From Cytophagales bacterium (GTDB taxonomy: Bacteria > Bacteroidota > Bacteroidia > Cytophagales > Cyclobacteriaceae), in the NCBI GenBank assembly GCA_017303805.1, contig JAFLBQ010000008.1:124001-188000 (forward strand): a stretch of DNA of 64,000 nt, read 5' to 3'. Below the pieces are notes generated by a model. That model did not search any database. It was given only the letters and a program-made list of their open reading frames with translations, and was not told where the DNA came from. Both the position numbers and the translations under genes were made by a program. Of this stretch, positions 49,902 through 58,855 are shown in pieces; the first letter of the stretch is position 1, and each line of letters begins with the position of its first letter.

Positions 49902-51095
49902 ATGCTGGCCGGTAAGAAAATTCTGCTGGGTGTTTGTGGCAGCATAGCCGCTTACAAGGCAGCCTTACTGGTTAGATTATTGGTGAAACAAGGTGCCGAG
50001 GTTAGAGTGATTCTCACTCCCTCGGCACTTGAATTTATAACACCCCTTACCCTTGCTACGCTTTCCAAAAATCCGGTGCTAACACAATTCGTTAAAGACG
50101 AAACCGGTTTGTGGAACAACCATGTTGAGTTAGGTCTTTGGGCCGATGCGTTTGTTGTAGCACCCCTTTCGGCAAATACATTGGCTAAGATGGCCAACGG
50201 CCAATGCGATAATCTCTTGTTGGCTGCTTACCTGTCGGCCCGATGCCCGGTGTTGGTGGCGCCTGCTATGGATTTGGATATGTGGCAGCACGAAGCAACG
50301 CAGCAGAACGTAAAAAAAATTGAGAAGTGGGGAGCCACCCTGATAAGTCCTGAACACGGTGAGTTAGCCAGCGGCCTTATAGGTACCGGCCGAATGGCCG
50401 AGCCTGAACAAATTGTGACAGCGGTTACAAGGCTTTTTAAACCGGGGCCGTTAACCGGCAAGCATGCATTGGTAACGGCAGGCCCAACGTACGAAGCGCT
50501 GGACCCCGTAAGGTTTATTGGTAACCATAGCACCGGCAAAATGGGCTATGCGATAGCCGAATTGCTCGCGCGGCATGGTGCATCGGTTACGCTCGTATCA
50601 GGCCCCACTCATTTGCCCACACCCACCGGGGTAGCCATTGAACGCGTTACATCGGCAGAAGAAATGTTTCTGGCAAGTACACGGCATTTCTCCAAGGCAG
50701 ACATTACTGTGTTTTCGGCAGCAGTGGCTGATTACAAACCCGCACAGGTGGCCAGGCAAAAAATCAAAAAAGGGAATTCCATCTCGTTTGAGTTGGTTAA
50801 AACCCACGACATAGCTGCGGAGCTCGGGAAACAGAAACGACCTAATCAGTTAACAGTGGGTTTTGCGCTGGAAACCGAAAACGAACTGGAACACGCGCAA
50901 CTGAAACTGAAATCGAAAAATTTCGATCTGATCGTTTTAAATTCTTTGAATGATGCCGGTGCAGGCTTTGGCCACGATACCAACAAGATTACCGTTGTTG
51001 ATAAAAATCTGAAGATTCAGGAATTTAATTTGAAGTCTAAAAAAGAAGTAGCATCCGATCTCGTTACTCTGATAATAGAATACCTCCATGCGTAG
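49902..51095 (+). CDS. coaBC: Bifunctional phosphopantothenoylcysteine decarboxylase / phosphopantothenate--cysteine ligase
   Basis: Two CoA-biosynthesis steps. 397 residues. The FMN-binding decarboxylase half starts GVCGSIAAYKA, with the catalytic histidine in LWNNHVELGLW. Its substrate loop reads VAPAMDLDMWQHEAT, with D where many family members have N (PAMNxxM); this variant occurs in Bacteroidota. The ligase half contains HALVTAGPTYEALDPVRFIGNHSTGKMGYA and later AAVADYKP and KIKK. Overlaps the DUF4835 gene by 8 bases. Confidence 0.96.
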   Translation: MLAGKKILLGVCGSIAAYKAALLVRLLVKQGAEVRVILTPSALEFITPLTLATLSKNPVLTQFVKDETGLWNNHVELGLWADAFVVAPLSANTLAKMANGQCDNLLLAAYLSARCPVLVAPAMDLDMWQHEATQQNVKKIEKWGATLISPEHGELASGLIGTGRMAEPEQIVTAVTRLFKPGPLTGKHALVTAGPTYEALDPVRFIGNHSTGKMGYAIAELLARHGASVTLVSGPTHLPTPTGVAIERVTSAEEMFLASTRHFSKADITVFSAAVADYKPAQVARQKIKKGNSISFELVKTHDIAAELGKQKRPNQLTVGFALETENELEHAQLKLKSKNFDLIVLNSLNDAGAGFGHDTNKITVVDKNLKIQEFNLKSKKEVASDLVTLIIEYLHA

Positions 51096-51978
51096 CCTGT
51101 TGCTTTTCGTCTTTGCCATAAGTTTGATGCCTGTACATGCACAAGAGCTTTATTTTAAAGTTACTGTAAATGCCGATCAGATTCAGACAACCGACCGGGC
51201 TGTATTTAAAGATATGGAGCGGGCCTTTGCTACTTTTTTAAATACCCGCAAGTGGAGCACTGATTCGTATAAGAGCTACGAAAAAATAAATTGTGCACTA
51301 TTCATCAACATCAGTAAGATGCCTTCCATTGGAAATTTTGTTGCCAATGCCCAGATTACCGCTGCCCGCCCGGTGTACAACAGCAACTACGAAAGTGTAT
51401 TGCTGAACTTTGCGGATCGCGAGTGGGAGTTTGAATACATTGAATCGTTGCCCCTGGAGTACAACGACAACAGCTACATTACCAACCTTACTTCTATGCT
51501 GGCATTTTATGCCTATACCGTGTTGGCTGCCGATTATGATTCGTTTAGCGAATTGGGAGGCAACGCGTTTGTGCAAAAAGCCTTGCTGGTAGTTAACAAT
51601 GCACAGTCCTCGAACAAAGCCGGGTGGGCTGCGCTGGGGAATCCACGCAATCGGTATGCGCTGGTAGAAAATTTAAATAATCCGCAAATGGTGGAGATAC
51701 GCAAAAACAGCTACCGCTACCACCGATTGGCATTGGATACCTTCGAAAAAAATCCCGATCAAAGCCGGGAGATTATTCTGGATGTTTTAAAAAATATAAA
51801 GAAAGTCTGGACGATTAATCCCAACGCTATTGCGGTAATCTCCTTTTTTGATGCCAAATCAGCCGAATTAGTGAACATCTTCTCTGAAGGTAATTTGAAC
51901 GTGCGCAGAGAGGCTTACGATATCCTCACCACCTTAGACCCCAAGCGCAACATTTACCAAAAAATCATTCCGAATTAG
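51088..51978 (+). CDS. DUF4835 family exported protein
   Basis: 296 residues with a signal peptide (ending VHAQE). FKVTVNADQIQTTDRAVFKDMERAFATFLNTRKW and SLPLEYNDNSYITNLTSMLAFYAYTVLAADYDSFS are typical of the family. Function is unknown; its fixed place in the bamD-rpoZ-coaBC-recN operon suggests an envelope role. Starts inside the coaBC end by 8 bases. Confidence 0.9.
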   Translation: MRSLLLFVFAISLMPVHAQELYFKVTVNADQIQTTDRAVFKDMERAFATFLNTRKWSTDSYKSYEKINCALFINISKMPSIGNFVANAQITAARPVYNSNYESVLLNFADREWEFEYIESLPLEYNDNSYITNLTSMLAFYAYTVLAADYDSFSELGGNAFVQKALLVVNNAQSSNKAGWAALGNPRNRYALVENLNNPQMVEIRKNSYRYHRLALDTFEKNPDQSREIILDVLKNIKKVWTINPNAIAVISFFDAKSAELVNIFSEGNLNVRREAYDILTTLDPKRNIYQKIIPN

Positions 51979-52018
51979 TATTTTTTCCCGGGCCTGAGTT
52001 TTTAATTTTAGCGTTCGC

Positions 52019-53671
52019 ATGCTCACCCATCTTACCATACGCAACTACGCCCTTATACAGCACCTGGAATTAACTCCGGCACAAGGCCTGAATATTATTA
52101 CCGGAGAAACCGGAGCTGGAAAATCCATCTTATTAGGGGCTATCGGGCTGCTATTGGGCAACCGGGCCGACAGTAAAACGCTGTGGGACATCAATGAGAA
52201 ATGTATTACCGAAGGCACGTTTGATGTTTCGGCTTATGGACTGGAGAAATTATTTGAGGCCGAGAATCTGGATTATGAAAAGTTTACCGTACTGCGCAGA
52301 GAAATAGCGCCCACGGGCAAGAGTCGTGCATTTATTAACGACACCCCGGTAACATTAGAGGTAATGCGCAAAATAGGCGACCGGTTGATGGACGTACACT
52401 CGCAACACGAAACGCTGGAACTGGGTACCAAACAATTTCAACTAAGACTTATTGATGCGTATGCGGGCAACGCCCAACTAAGAAAAGATTACTCCGCCAT
52501 TTGGCATGCCTACCAACAAGCAGAGCGGGAGTACCTTCAACTCAGCACCGAAAGCGAGCAGTTAAAAAAAGAATCGGAGTTTATAAACTTTCAGGTAAAG
52601 GAACTGCGCAACACACGGCTGACCGAAGGTGAACTGGAAACGCTGGAGGGTGAACAAAAAATTTCTGAACACACCGAAGAAATAAAGTTGGTATTAAACG
52701 GAGTACTTCAGCAATTGGGCCAAACCGATTATTCCATAACAAATGCCTTATTAACGGTGCGCAATCAACTTCAACCGATTGCCTCGTACGCACCGGCCTA
52801 CCAAGCCCTTTGGCAGCGTTTGGAAAGCGTGCGAATTGAATTAATAGATGTAGTAGCCGAAGTGGAGCAGGCCGAAGAAAAGGTGGAGTTTGATCCGCAC
52901 CGGGCCGAAGTGGTAAAAGAACGCATAAGCGAAATTTACCAACTACTTCAAAAACACCGGGTAAAAACAGTAGGTGCATTGCTTGCCATACAACGCGAGT
53001 TGGAAACGCAAGCCAGCAAAGCCAATCAAGCTGATGAGTTAGTGGAAGCAGCGCGCCTTCGTTTAAAAGCAGCAGAACAAAAACTTCAGGCAAGTGCAAC
53101 GGCCTTAAGCCAAACCCGGCTAAAAGTGTTTACTTCTTTAACCCGTCAACTCAGCAAGTTGTTAAAAGAGTTAGGCATACCCGATGCTACTTTATCTATT
53201 GCCCACGAGGTAGTGGCCGCCAGCAGCACAGGTATTGATAGCATTGAGATTTTGTTCAGTGCCAATAAAGGGAAAGCGCCTCAGCCGTTGGGCCAGGTGG
53301 CCTCGGGGGGAGAGTTTGCGCGGGTCATGTTCAGCATTAAAAATATTTTGGCAACACGCACAGCGCTACCCACGCTTGTATTGGATGAAATTGATACCGG
53401 GGTTTCGGGGGAGATTGCCATACAGATGGGAGCCCGCATGAAAGAGATGGCCCAGGCACATCAACTCATTTGCATCTCGCACCTGCCCCAAATTGCAGCC
53501 AAAGCAGATGCACATTTTTTTGTGTATAAAGAAACAAAAGGCTCGCGCACAGTAACAGGAATTCGGCAGCTTAGCGAAACTGAAAGAGTAACCGAAATAG
53601 CCAAAATGATTGGTGGCGCAACACCTTCGGCCCTGGCCATAGAAAATGCCCGCGAATTAATTGCCCGGTAA
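52019..53671 (+). CDS. recN: DNA repair protein RecN
   Basis: SMC-like ATPase for double-strand break repair. 550 residues. Walker A is GETGAGKSILL (about 31-41), a long coiled coil follows (about 150-370). The C-terminal signature PQPLGQVASGGEFARVMFSIK and Walker B TLVLDEIDTGVSG are present, with the HLPQIAAKADAHF switch. Last gene of the operon, followed by a terminator at 53732. Confidence 0.96.
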   Translation: MLTHLTIRNYALIQHLELTPAQGLNIITGETGAGKSILLGAIGLLLGNRADSKTLWDINEKCITEGTFDVSAYGLEKLFEAENLDYEKFTVLRREIAPTGKSRAFINDTPVTLEVMRKIGDRLMDVHSQHETLELGTKQFQLRLIDAYAGNAQLRKDYSAIWHAYQQAEREYLQLSTESEQLKKESEFINFQVKELRNTRLTEGELETLEGEQKISEHTEEIKLVLNGVLQQLGQTDYSITNALLTVRNQLQPIASYAPAYQALWQRLESVRIELIDVVAEVEQAEEKVEFDPHRAEVVKERISEIYQLLQKHRVKTVGALLAIQRELETQASKANQADELVEAARLRLKAAEQKLQASATALSQTRLKVFTSLTRQLSKLLKELGIPDATLSIAHEVVAASSTGIDSIEILFSANKGKAPQPLGQVASGGEFARVMFSIKNILATRTALPTLVLDEIDTGVSGEIAIQMGARMKEMAQAHQLICISHLPQIAAKADAHFFVYKETKGSRTVTGIRQLSETERVTEIAKMIGGATPSALAIENARELIAR

Positions 53672-53731
53672 GCCCTACCGATACCCGGGTTTGAAAACTA
53701 AAGATTAATTTCTATTTTGGTGAAGCTTGAG

Positions 53732-53754
53732 AAAGCGGGTGCCGCTTTTTCTTT
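53732..53754 (+). terminator. Rho-independent terminator after recN
   Basis: AAAGCGG-GTG-CCGCTTT (53732-53748) followed by TTCTTT. A seven-bp stem with a three-base loop. It lies 60 bases past recN and 34 bases before the RRM gene, so it could also be a conditional leader structure for that gene. Confidence 0.7.
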
Positions 53755-53787
53755 GGAATTACGTATTTATCAATAATTATTTCTGTT

Positions 53788-54051
53788 ATGAACATTTTTG
53801 TGGCCCGTTTGAACTTTAAAACCCGATCGGAAGAACTTCAGGCAGCATTTACCAAATTTGGCCAGGTTACATCGGCAAAAGTTGTAAAAGACCGCGACAC
53901 CGGTCGTTCTAAAGGATTTGGTTTTGTTGAAATGCCAAACGATGAAGAAGCCAAGCAAGCCATTGCAGCGCTCAACGAAACCGAGCTGGACGGCCGCACC
54001 ATTGTAGTAAAACCTGCCAATCCAAAAACTTCGGGCGAAGGCCAGGGATAA
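53788..54051 (+). CDS. RRM-type RNA-binding protein
   Basis: 87 residues, one RNA recognition motif. RNP2 is MNIFVARLNF and RNP1 is SKGFGFVEM in KDRDTGRSKGFGFVEMPNDEEAK. The acid/basic split and the glycine-rich end match small bacterial RRM proteins thought to act as RNA chaperones in cold or stress. The gene is monocistronic, between two terminators. Confidence 0.93.
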   Translation: MNIFVARLNFKTRSEELQAAFTKFGQVTSAKVVKDRDTGRSKGFGFVEMPNDEEAKQAIAALNETELDGRTIVVKPANPKTSGEGQG

Positions 54052-54075
54052 ACCTTGTAATTTCGCGGGCATCTC

Positions 54076-54099
54076 ATAGCGGGCAATCCCGCTATTTTT
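54076..54099 (+). terminator. Rho-independent terminator after the RRM gene
   Basis: ATAGCGGG-CAAT-CCCGCTAT, a perfect eight-bp stem, followed by TTTTG and TTTC. Located 25 bases past the RRM stop. Confidence 0.85.
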
Positions 54100-54127
54100 G
54101 TTTCTTGCCAATTCTATCTTTTACTGA

Positions 54128-55579
54128 ATGGACGAAAGTGCAAATCATCCGCGCATAAAACAGGTTGGCTTTGTTGCCGGCCCCGTTGCCTTCCTGCTTA
54201 TCAAATGGCTTGTTCCCGCTGGGTTTATTTCGGCCGGTGCTCCGCTTGTTTTAGCTATTGCTACGTGGATGATTATTTGGTGGATTACAGAAGCAGCCCC
54301 GGTGCCGGTAACGGCCCTGCTTCCACTCATCAGCTTTCCGTTGCTGGGCATTATGAAAATGAGCGAAGCAGCCGCACCGTATGCCAACCCCATCATCTTT
54401 CTATTTATGGGTGGCTTTATGATTGCGCTCGCCTTGGAAAAACATCGCCTGCACGAGCGCATTGCCCTTAACCTGGTACGCATAACGGGCACGTCTGGTA
54501 ACGGCATCATACTCGGCTTTACACTTGCCACCGGGTTCATCAGCATGTGGATAAGCAACACAGCCACCGCCATGATGATGCTGCCCATTGCTATTTCTGT
54601 AATAAATCTCTTGCGAAGAAGCACCGCTGTAACAGACGTGGCCGAACGAAATTTCGGAATCGGACTTATGTTGGTAATTGCTTATGCCGCTAATATTGGT
54701 GGTATTGCAACTGTAATTGGCACCCCGCCCAATGTGGTGTTTGTTGGAATCTTAGATCAGATCAGTCATGAAAAAATTCCATTCGGAAAATGGATGCTGA
54801 TTGGTTTGCCTTTAAGTATTGCCGTAATGGGGCTCGGCTACCTGGTAATTACACGCATTATCTTTCCTAACCGGTTGCCACAAATTGCCGGAGCCGAGGC
54901 GCTAATTAAAAACCGATTGGCCGACCTCGGGCCTATGCGCACCGAAGAAAAACTGGTGTTAACAATTTTTACACTTACCTCTTGCCTGTGGATATTTCAA
55001 CAACCACTTAATTTATTATTGAAGCAAGAATTTTTGAACGATACCAACATTGGAATGGCTGGAGGTGTGCTTATGTTTCTGGTGCCCGCACACTTCAGAG
55101 AGTTTAAATTTTTGCTTACGTGGAAGGACACCGAAAGATTATCGTGGGGTATTTTAATACTTTTTGGTGGCGGACTTTGCCTGGCCCAAGGTCTTTCCAA
55201 TACCGGCATCATTCAGGCTGTGGGTACTTTCATTGCACAACAAAGCCAGTCGGTTAACTGGCTTTTATTGGGTTTAATATTGGCTTCGGTATTTATTACT
55301 GAACTGATGAGCAACGTAGCCCTGGTTCAGATTTTTATTCCGGTGGTATTTGGTATTGCCAACAACCTGGGCGTAGATCCGATTTTATTTGGGATGCCCG
55401 TTGCATTTGGAGCCAGCATGGCTTTTATGTTTCCGGTTGCCACACCACCCAACGCCATCGTATTTTCCAGTGGCCACATGAAAGTAAAAGACATGATGCG
55501 TGCCGGTATAGTTATGAACCTGCTTGCCGTAGCATTAATCTTTGCAGCTGCAAAAATTCTAATCCCCTGGGTACTCTAA
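54128..55579 (+). CDS. SLC13/DASS-family anion (dicarboxylate or phosphate) transporter
   Basis: 483 residues, about 11-13 membrane spans. Family signs are WWITEAAPVPVTALLPL near the N-terminus and the duplicated binding motifs MWISNTATAMMMLPIA and GTPPNVVFVGIL in the first half. ELMSNVALVQIFIPV and ATPPNAIVFSSGHM in the second half show the SNT and PPN pairs that bind Na+ and substrate in the VcINDY fold. Sodium-coupled uptake of C4-dicarboxylates or related anions is likely. Convergent with the next gene, overlapping by four bases. Confidence 0.93.
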   Translation: MDESANHPRIKQVGFVAGPVAFLLIKWLVPAGFISAGAPLVLAIATWMIIWWITEAAPVPVTALLPLISFPLLGIMKMSEAAAPYANPIIFLFMGGFMIALALEKHRLHERIALNLVRITGTSGNGIILGFTLATGFISMWISNTATAMMMLPIAISVINLLRRSTAVTDVAERNFGIGLMLVIAYAANIGGIATVIGTPPNVVFVGILDQISHEKIPFGKWMLIGLPLSIAVMGLGYLVITRIIFPNRLPQIAGAEALIKNRLADLGPMRTEEKLVLTIFTLTSCLWIFQQPLNLLLKQEFLNDTNIGMAGGVLMFLVPAHFREFKFLLTWKDTERLSWGILILFGGGLCLAQGLSNTGIIQAVGTFIAQQSQSVNWLLLGLILASVFITELMSNVALVQIFIPVVFGIANNLGVDPILFGMPVAFGASMAFMFPVATPPNAIVFSSGHMKVKDMMRAGIVMNLLAVALIFAAAKILIPWVL

Positions 55580-55929
55580 TCCCGGGTTCGGTTTTTTCTT
55601 TCCTCTACCAGGTAGGCTAATCCAAGACCCGCTCCACCAAACAGAAATAGCATAGAGAAGTACGCCACCTCGCGCATCCGAAATACTTCATCTAACCAAT
55701 AACCCATCAAAAATCCTAACCCGGCACCCATAAGTAAAAGCGAAGCCCGCAAAGCTCCTGAAGTACTGCGTGTTTTCTTGAATAAGTCGGGGCTTAGCCC
55801 TTTCTCAATAATGGCCATGCGCTCCAGGTTTTCGAATTTGCGCATGTAGGCTAATAAGACAAACGCGCCTAACGTAATAATTATGGGCAACAGAATACCC
55901 AACACCGGAATAATAATTTCGTCTTCCAT
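55576..55929 (-). CDS. DUF6249-like small membrane protein
   Basis: 117 residues with an N-terminal span (IIPVLGILLPIIITLGAFVLLAY), a charged middle (RKFENLERMAIIEKGLSPDLFKK), and a C-terminal hairpin of two spans (LRASLLLMGAGLGFLMGYWL and AYFSMLFLFGGAGLGLAYLV). The MAIIEKG motif is common to membrane proteins found beside ECF sigma genes in this phylum. The divergent neighbour is an ECF sigma gene, which supports a shared function. Confidence 0.75.
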   Translation of the reverse strand: MEDEIIIPVLGILLPIIITLGAFVLLAYMRKFENLERMAIIEKGLSPDLFKKTRSTSGALRASLLLMGAGLGFLMGYWLDEVFRMREVAYFSMLFLFGGAGLGLAYLVEERKNRTRD

Positions 55930-56031
55930 AAAATTTCTTGGTTGTTTTTGCCGCTTTGACGCCCAACCGTTACAAGCGGTTACAATATATTTAGCTGTAA
56001 CTTCGGGTATTCAATAAGCGTCAAACCGGGC

Positions 56032-56592
56032 GTGATCACACAAGAAGAAGAAAACCACTTGCTAAACCGGATTTTGGCAGGCGAAAGCGCTGCGTATGCC
56101 CGCCTGGTTCGGGAATACAAAAACCTGGCTTTTACCATTGCCCTAAAGATTGTGAACAACAAGCCGGAAGCGGAAGAGGTTGCGCAAGATGCATTTATTA
56201 AGGCCTTTCAGAATTTAAAAAAATTTAACCGCGAGGCCCGCTTTAAAACCTGGCTGTACCGGATTGTATTCAATACGGCCATTAGTTATAAACGGAAAAG
56301 CAAAGCTGCGTTTTACTCTATCGAGCACGCACAGATTCCGGTTTCAGAACAAGGAGGCAGAGACCTGCAAAAGGCAGATCAGGTTAAGTTTTTACATGAA
56401 GCCATGCAAACCCTTGCCGAGGCCGACCGGCTTGCGCTACAACTCTTTTACCTGAATGAGTTTTCGTTGGAAGAGGTGGCCACCATGATGAGTCAGCCGG
56501 CCAACACGGTAAAGGTGCGCGTGCACAGGGCCCGCCTGCGCCTGGCCGATGAATTAAAAAGAATTTTAAACAAAGAAGCCTTAACTTTATAA
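56032..56592 (+). CDS. ECF-type RNA polymerase sigma factor
   Basis: 186 residues from a GTG. Region 2 includes AYARLVREYKNLAFTIALKI, EAEEVAQDAFIKAFQNLKKF and RFKTWLYRIVFNTAISYKRK. Region 4 has ADRLALQLFYLNEFSLEEVATMMSQPANTVKVRVHRARLRLADEL. The predicted anti-sigma gene starts four bases after. A different ECF type from the one at 39.9 kb. Confidence 0.93.
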   Translation: MITQEEENHLLNRILAGESAAYARLVREYKNLAFTIALKIVNNKPEAEEVAQDAFIKAFQNLKKFNREARFKTWLYRIVFNTAISYKRKSKAAFYSIEHAQIPVSEQGGRDLQKADQVKFLHEAMQTLAEADRLALQLFYLNEFSLEEVATMMSQPANTVKVRVHRARLRLADELKRILNKEALTL

Positions 56593-56596
56593 CATT

Positions 56597-57109
56597 ATGA
56601 ATGCTTCCGACAACGATGAGATACTGTTGCGCTACCTGGATGGCGAACTGAGCGAACCCGCAGCCATTGAATTGCAAGCCACGCTTGAAAAAGATAGCCG
56701 GTTACAGCAACGCCTGAACGAACTGAGGGAAGTACATGCCTTGTTGATCGCTGCTACTAAGGTGCAGACTCCTTCTTTGAAATTTGAAGAAAGCGTAATG
56801 AACAATCTTCAACTCCCCGGGCAACGGGTTACTCGCAGCCGGGCCTGGCTATTGTTGGCTGGTTCGTTGGTTGCCTCCATTACCATGCTTTTGCTATTGT
56901 CGGTGGGCGCCTTTAACAACTCCACTACCATTTTAATTGATGCACCTGTCTCCAACACCCTCATCACCCTGCCCGAATTAAGTTTTAACCTAAACATGCG
57001 GATGATTGTTAACCTGATTGTGTTCGTTAACCTGATCTTGCTCTTCTTTTTGCTGGATCGCACAATTCTTAAACCCTACTTTAACCAACGCAGATCCTAC
57101 CATCTATAA
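56597..57109 (+). CDS. Putative membrane anti-sigma factor
   Basis: 170 residues. The N-terminal NDEILLRYLDGELSEPAAIEL and DSRLQQRLNELREVHALL have the helical pattern of anti-sigma domains but no zinc ligands. Two membrane spans (AWLLLAGSLVASITMLLLLSVGAF and MIVNLIVFVNLILLFFLLD) leave only a short periplasmic loop. That suggests sensing in or near the membrane. Four bases after the sigma gene. Confidence 0.75.
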   Translation: MNASDNDEILLRYLDGELSEPAAIELQATLEKDSRLQQRLNELREVHALLIAATKVQTPSLKFEESVMNNLQLPGQRVTRSRAWLLLAGSLVASITMLLLLSVGAFNNSTTILIDAPVSNTLITLPELSFNLNMRMIVNLIVFVNLILLFFLLDRTILKPYFNQRRSYHL

Positions 57110-57140
57110 AAAAAGCCGCATCGGATAAACCGACACGGCT
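57107..57140 (-). terminator. Rho-independent terminator for the PorT-like gene
   Basis: AGCCGCATCGG (57114-57124) pairs with CCGACACGGCT (57130-57140) with two mismatches and a five-base loop. On the minus strand it is followed by seven Ts. It lies 20 bases past the PorT-like stop. Confidence 0.75.
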
Positions 57141-57160
57141 CTTATAGCGGTGCAATGCGC

Positions 57161-57976
57161 TTACTTATACGAGCGTAATGTTCCAAAATAATAGTGCAAA
57201 CCAAGCTGCACTCCTACCAAAAAATTAGCCCGGCCACCAAAGATGTCCGAGGTGTTGCCATTTTTTATGGCATTAATAACATCGCCATTGCGCATATCGG
57301 TTAGGCTGTAGTTGGCCCGGATTTGTGTGGACAGGTAAATATGTTTCGACAAATCAATATCCACACCAAAAGCTGCCGCCAGTTGAAACTCGGCATTTTT
57401 AAAATCGTTGGCTTGCTTGGTTAACAAGTCTTTTTTGGGCACATCCGAAATGGTGTACGTACCGCTGCCGGTTGCTTCTGCGTTGGGGAAATCGGTGCGA
57501 ATGTCATCGATGGTTAACCCTTCGGGAATTTTATACTCACCGGCATTGGCCTGCAGGCTCTCAGTGGCTTTGGTGAGAATTGACATTTGAGGGCCGAGGT
57601 TAAAGTTGGTTCGGGCCCGGCCATTACCACCACCCATAAACTTAAACATCAACGGCAGATTGATGTACTGCAAATCGATTTTACGCTGACCGGCTATTTG
57701 ATCGGCCACATTTACCAATTCGTAAATCTGGCCCTGGTTAGAGAGAATAGACTCTAACTGCAAGCCAAATTTTCTACCAATATCAACACCAAAATTAAAG
57801 CCGATGGGTGCGATCTGATACGTATAGGTAGAATTGTAGCGTGGATCTTCGCTCAGGCCTTTGTCGAGTACAAAAGTGGCATTGTAGGCTGTGGTTGCAC
57901 CAATGTGCACTTGTCCAAAGGCTGAATGCATTAGCAGAAAAGCGAAACAGGTAATCCAATAGTTTTTTGGTTTCAT
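57161..57976 (-). CDS. PorT-family outer membrane beta-barrel protein
   Basis: 271 residues. Signal peptide (1-21, ending AFGQ), then an eight-to-ten strand barrel: VHIGATTAYNATFVLD, YQIAPIGFNFGVDIGRKFGLQLE, YINLPLMFKF and NFNLGPQMSIL. The YINLPL signature is typical of porT/outer membrane barrel PF13568 proteins. The family includes the T9SS component PorT, but many paralogues exist, so only the fold is claimed. Monocistronic, with a terminator at 57107-57140. Confidence 0.82.
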   Translation of the reverse strand: MKPKNYWITCFAFLLMHSAFGQVHIGATTAYNATFVLDKGLSEDPRYNSTYTYQIAPIGFNFGVDIGRKFGLQLESILSNQGQIYELVNVADQIAGQRKIDLQYINLPLMFKFMGGGNGRARTNFNLGPQMSILTKATESLQANAGEYKIPEGLTIDDIRTDFPNAEATGSGTYTISDVPKKDLLTKQANDFKNAEFQLAAAFGVDIDLSKHIYLSTQIRANYSLTDMRNGDVINAIKNGNTSDIFGGRANFLVGVQLGLHYYFGTLRSYK

Positions 57977-58075
57977 GCGGGAAATTGTTTTTTGTTTGAG
58001 AACTTATAGGTTGTTTTGCAGGCGTTAATTTCAGTTTTTCTACACTTTGTAACCCAATCCAAACCAACAATTTAA

Positions 58076-58816
58076 ATGAAAAAGGTACATCTGCTTGCGC
58101 TCCTTGTTTATATTCTGGCCGCCTGTGCCCCATCCAAAACCGATACACCGCTGGAATCTGCTGGCGACAATACGCTATCGGCAACTGAGATAGCCGAAGG
58201 TTGGAAATTATTATTTGATGGTAAAAGTTTAAACGGTTGGACCCTCTTTAAGAACCGCGCTAATAATACGTGGGAGGTAGCTGAGAATACGTTGCATTGC
58301 AAAGCCCTTAACGAAACTACAGGCGATGGCAACGAGCGGGCCGACCTTCGTACTACCGAAGCGTTTGCCAACTTCGAATTGGTTTTTGATTGGAAAGTAG
58401 CAGCCGAAGCCAACAGTGGCGTTATGTACCGCGTTACCGAAGAGTTTGAACAACCTTATTACTCTGGCCCGGAGTATCAACTGATTGATGATGTAGGTTA
58501 CCCCGGCCAACTTACGGAGTTGCAAAAAACCGGAAGCAATTACGATATGCATGCAGCCCCTGCAACCAAGCCGGTAAAACCGGCCGGCAGCTGGAACACT
58601 TCTAAAATTATCGTGAATGGAAATCATGTTGAACATTGGCTGAATGGTGACAAAGTAGTTGACTACGAACTGCAGTCGGAAGACTGGATTGCAAAGCGCG
58701 AGGCCAGCAAATGGAAAGATGCAGCCGGCTACGGCCAGGCCTCGGCCGGCTATATCGATTTGCAAGATCACGGCAACGAAGTATGGTTTAAGAATATTAA
58801 GATTAAAACACTTTAA
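58076..58816 (+). CDS. DUF1080 (3-keto-disaccharide hydrolase family) lipoprotein
   Basis: 246 residues. The lipobox is ILAACAPS; the cysteine at about 17 is acylated. The concanavalin-like DUF1080 domain begins EGWKLLFDGKSLNGWTLF and includes ELVFDWKVAAEANSGVMYRV, SGPEYQLIDD and KIIVNGNHVEHWLNGDKVVDYEL. The family includes enzymes that hydrolyse 3-keto-glycosides. The likely place is the periplasm or surface; asnB follows 39 bases later. Confidence 0.88.
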   Translation: MKKVHLLALLVYILAACAPSKTDTPLESAGDNTLSATEIAEGWKLLFDGKSLNGWTLFKNRANNTWEVAENTLHCKALNETTGDGNERADLRTTEAFANFELVFDWKVAAEANSGVMYRVTEEFEQPYYSGPEYQLIDDVGYPGQLTELQKTGSNYDMHAAPATKPVKPAGSWNTSKIIVNGNHVEHWLNGDKVVDYELQSEDWIAKREASKWKDAAGYGQASAGYIDLQDHGNEVWFKNIKIKTL

Positions 58817-58855
58817 GAACTTCAATCGAACTTTACCTGGTGGCAGCTTAATTCT

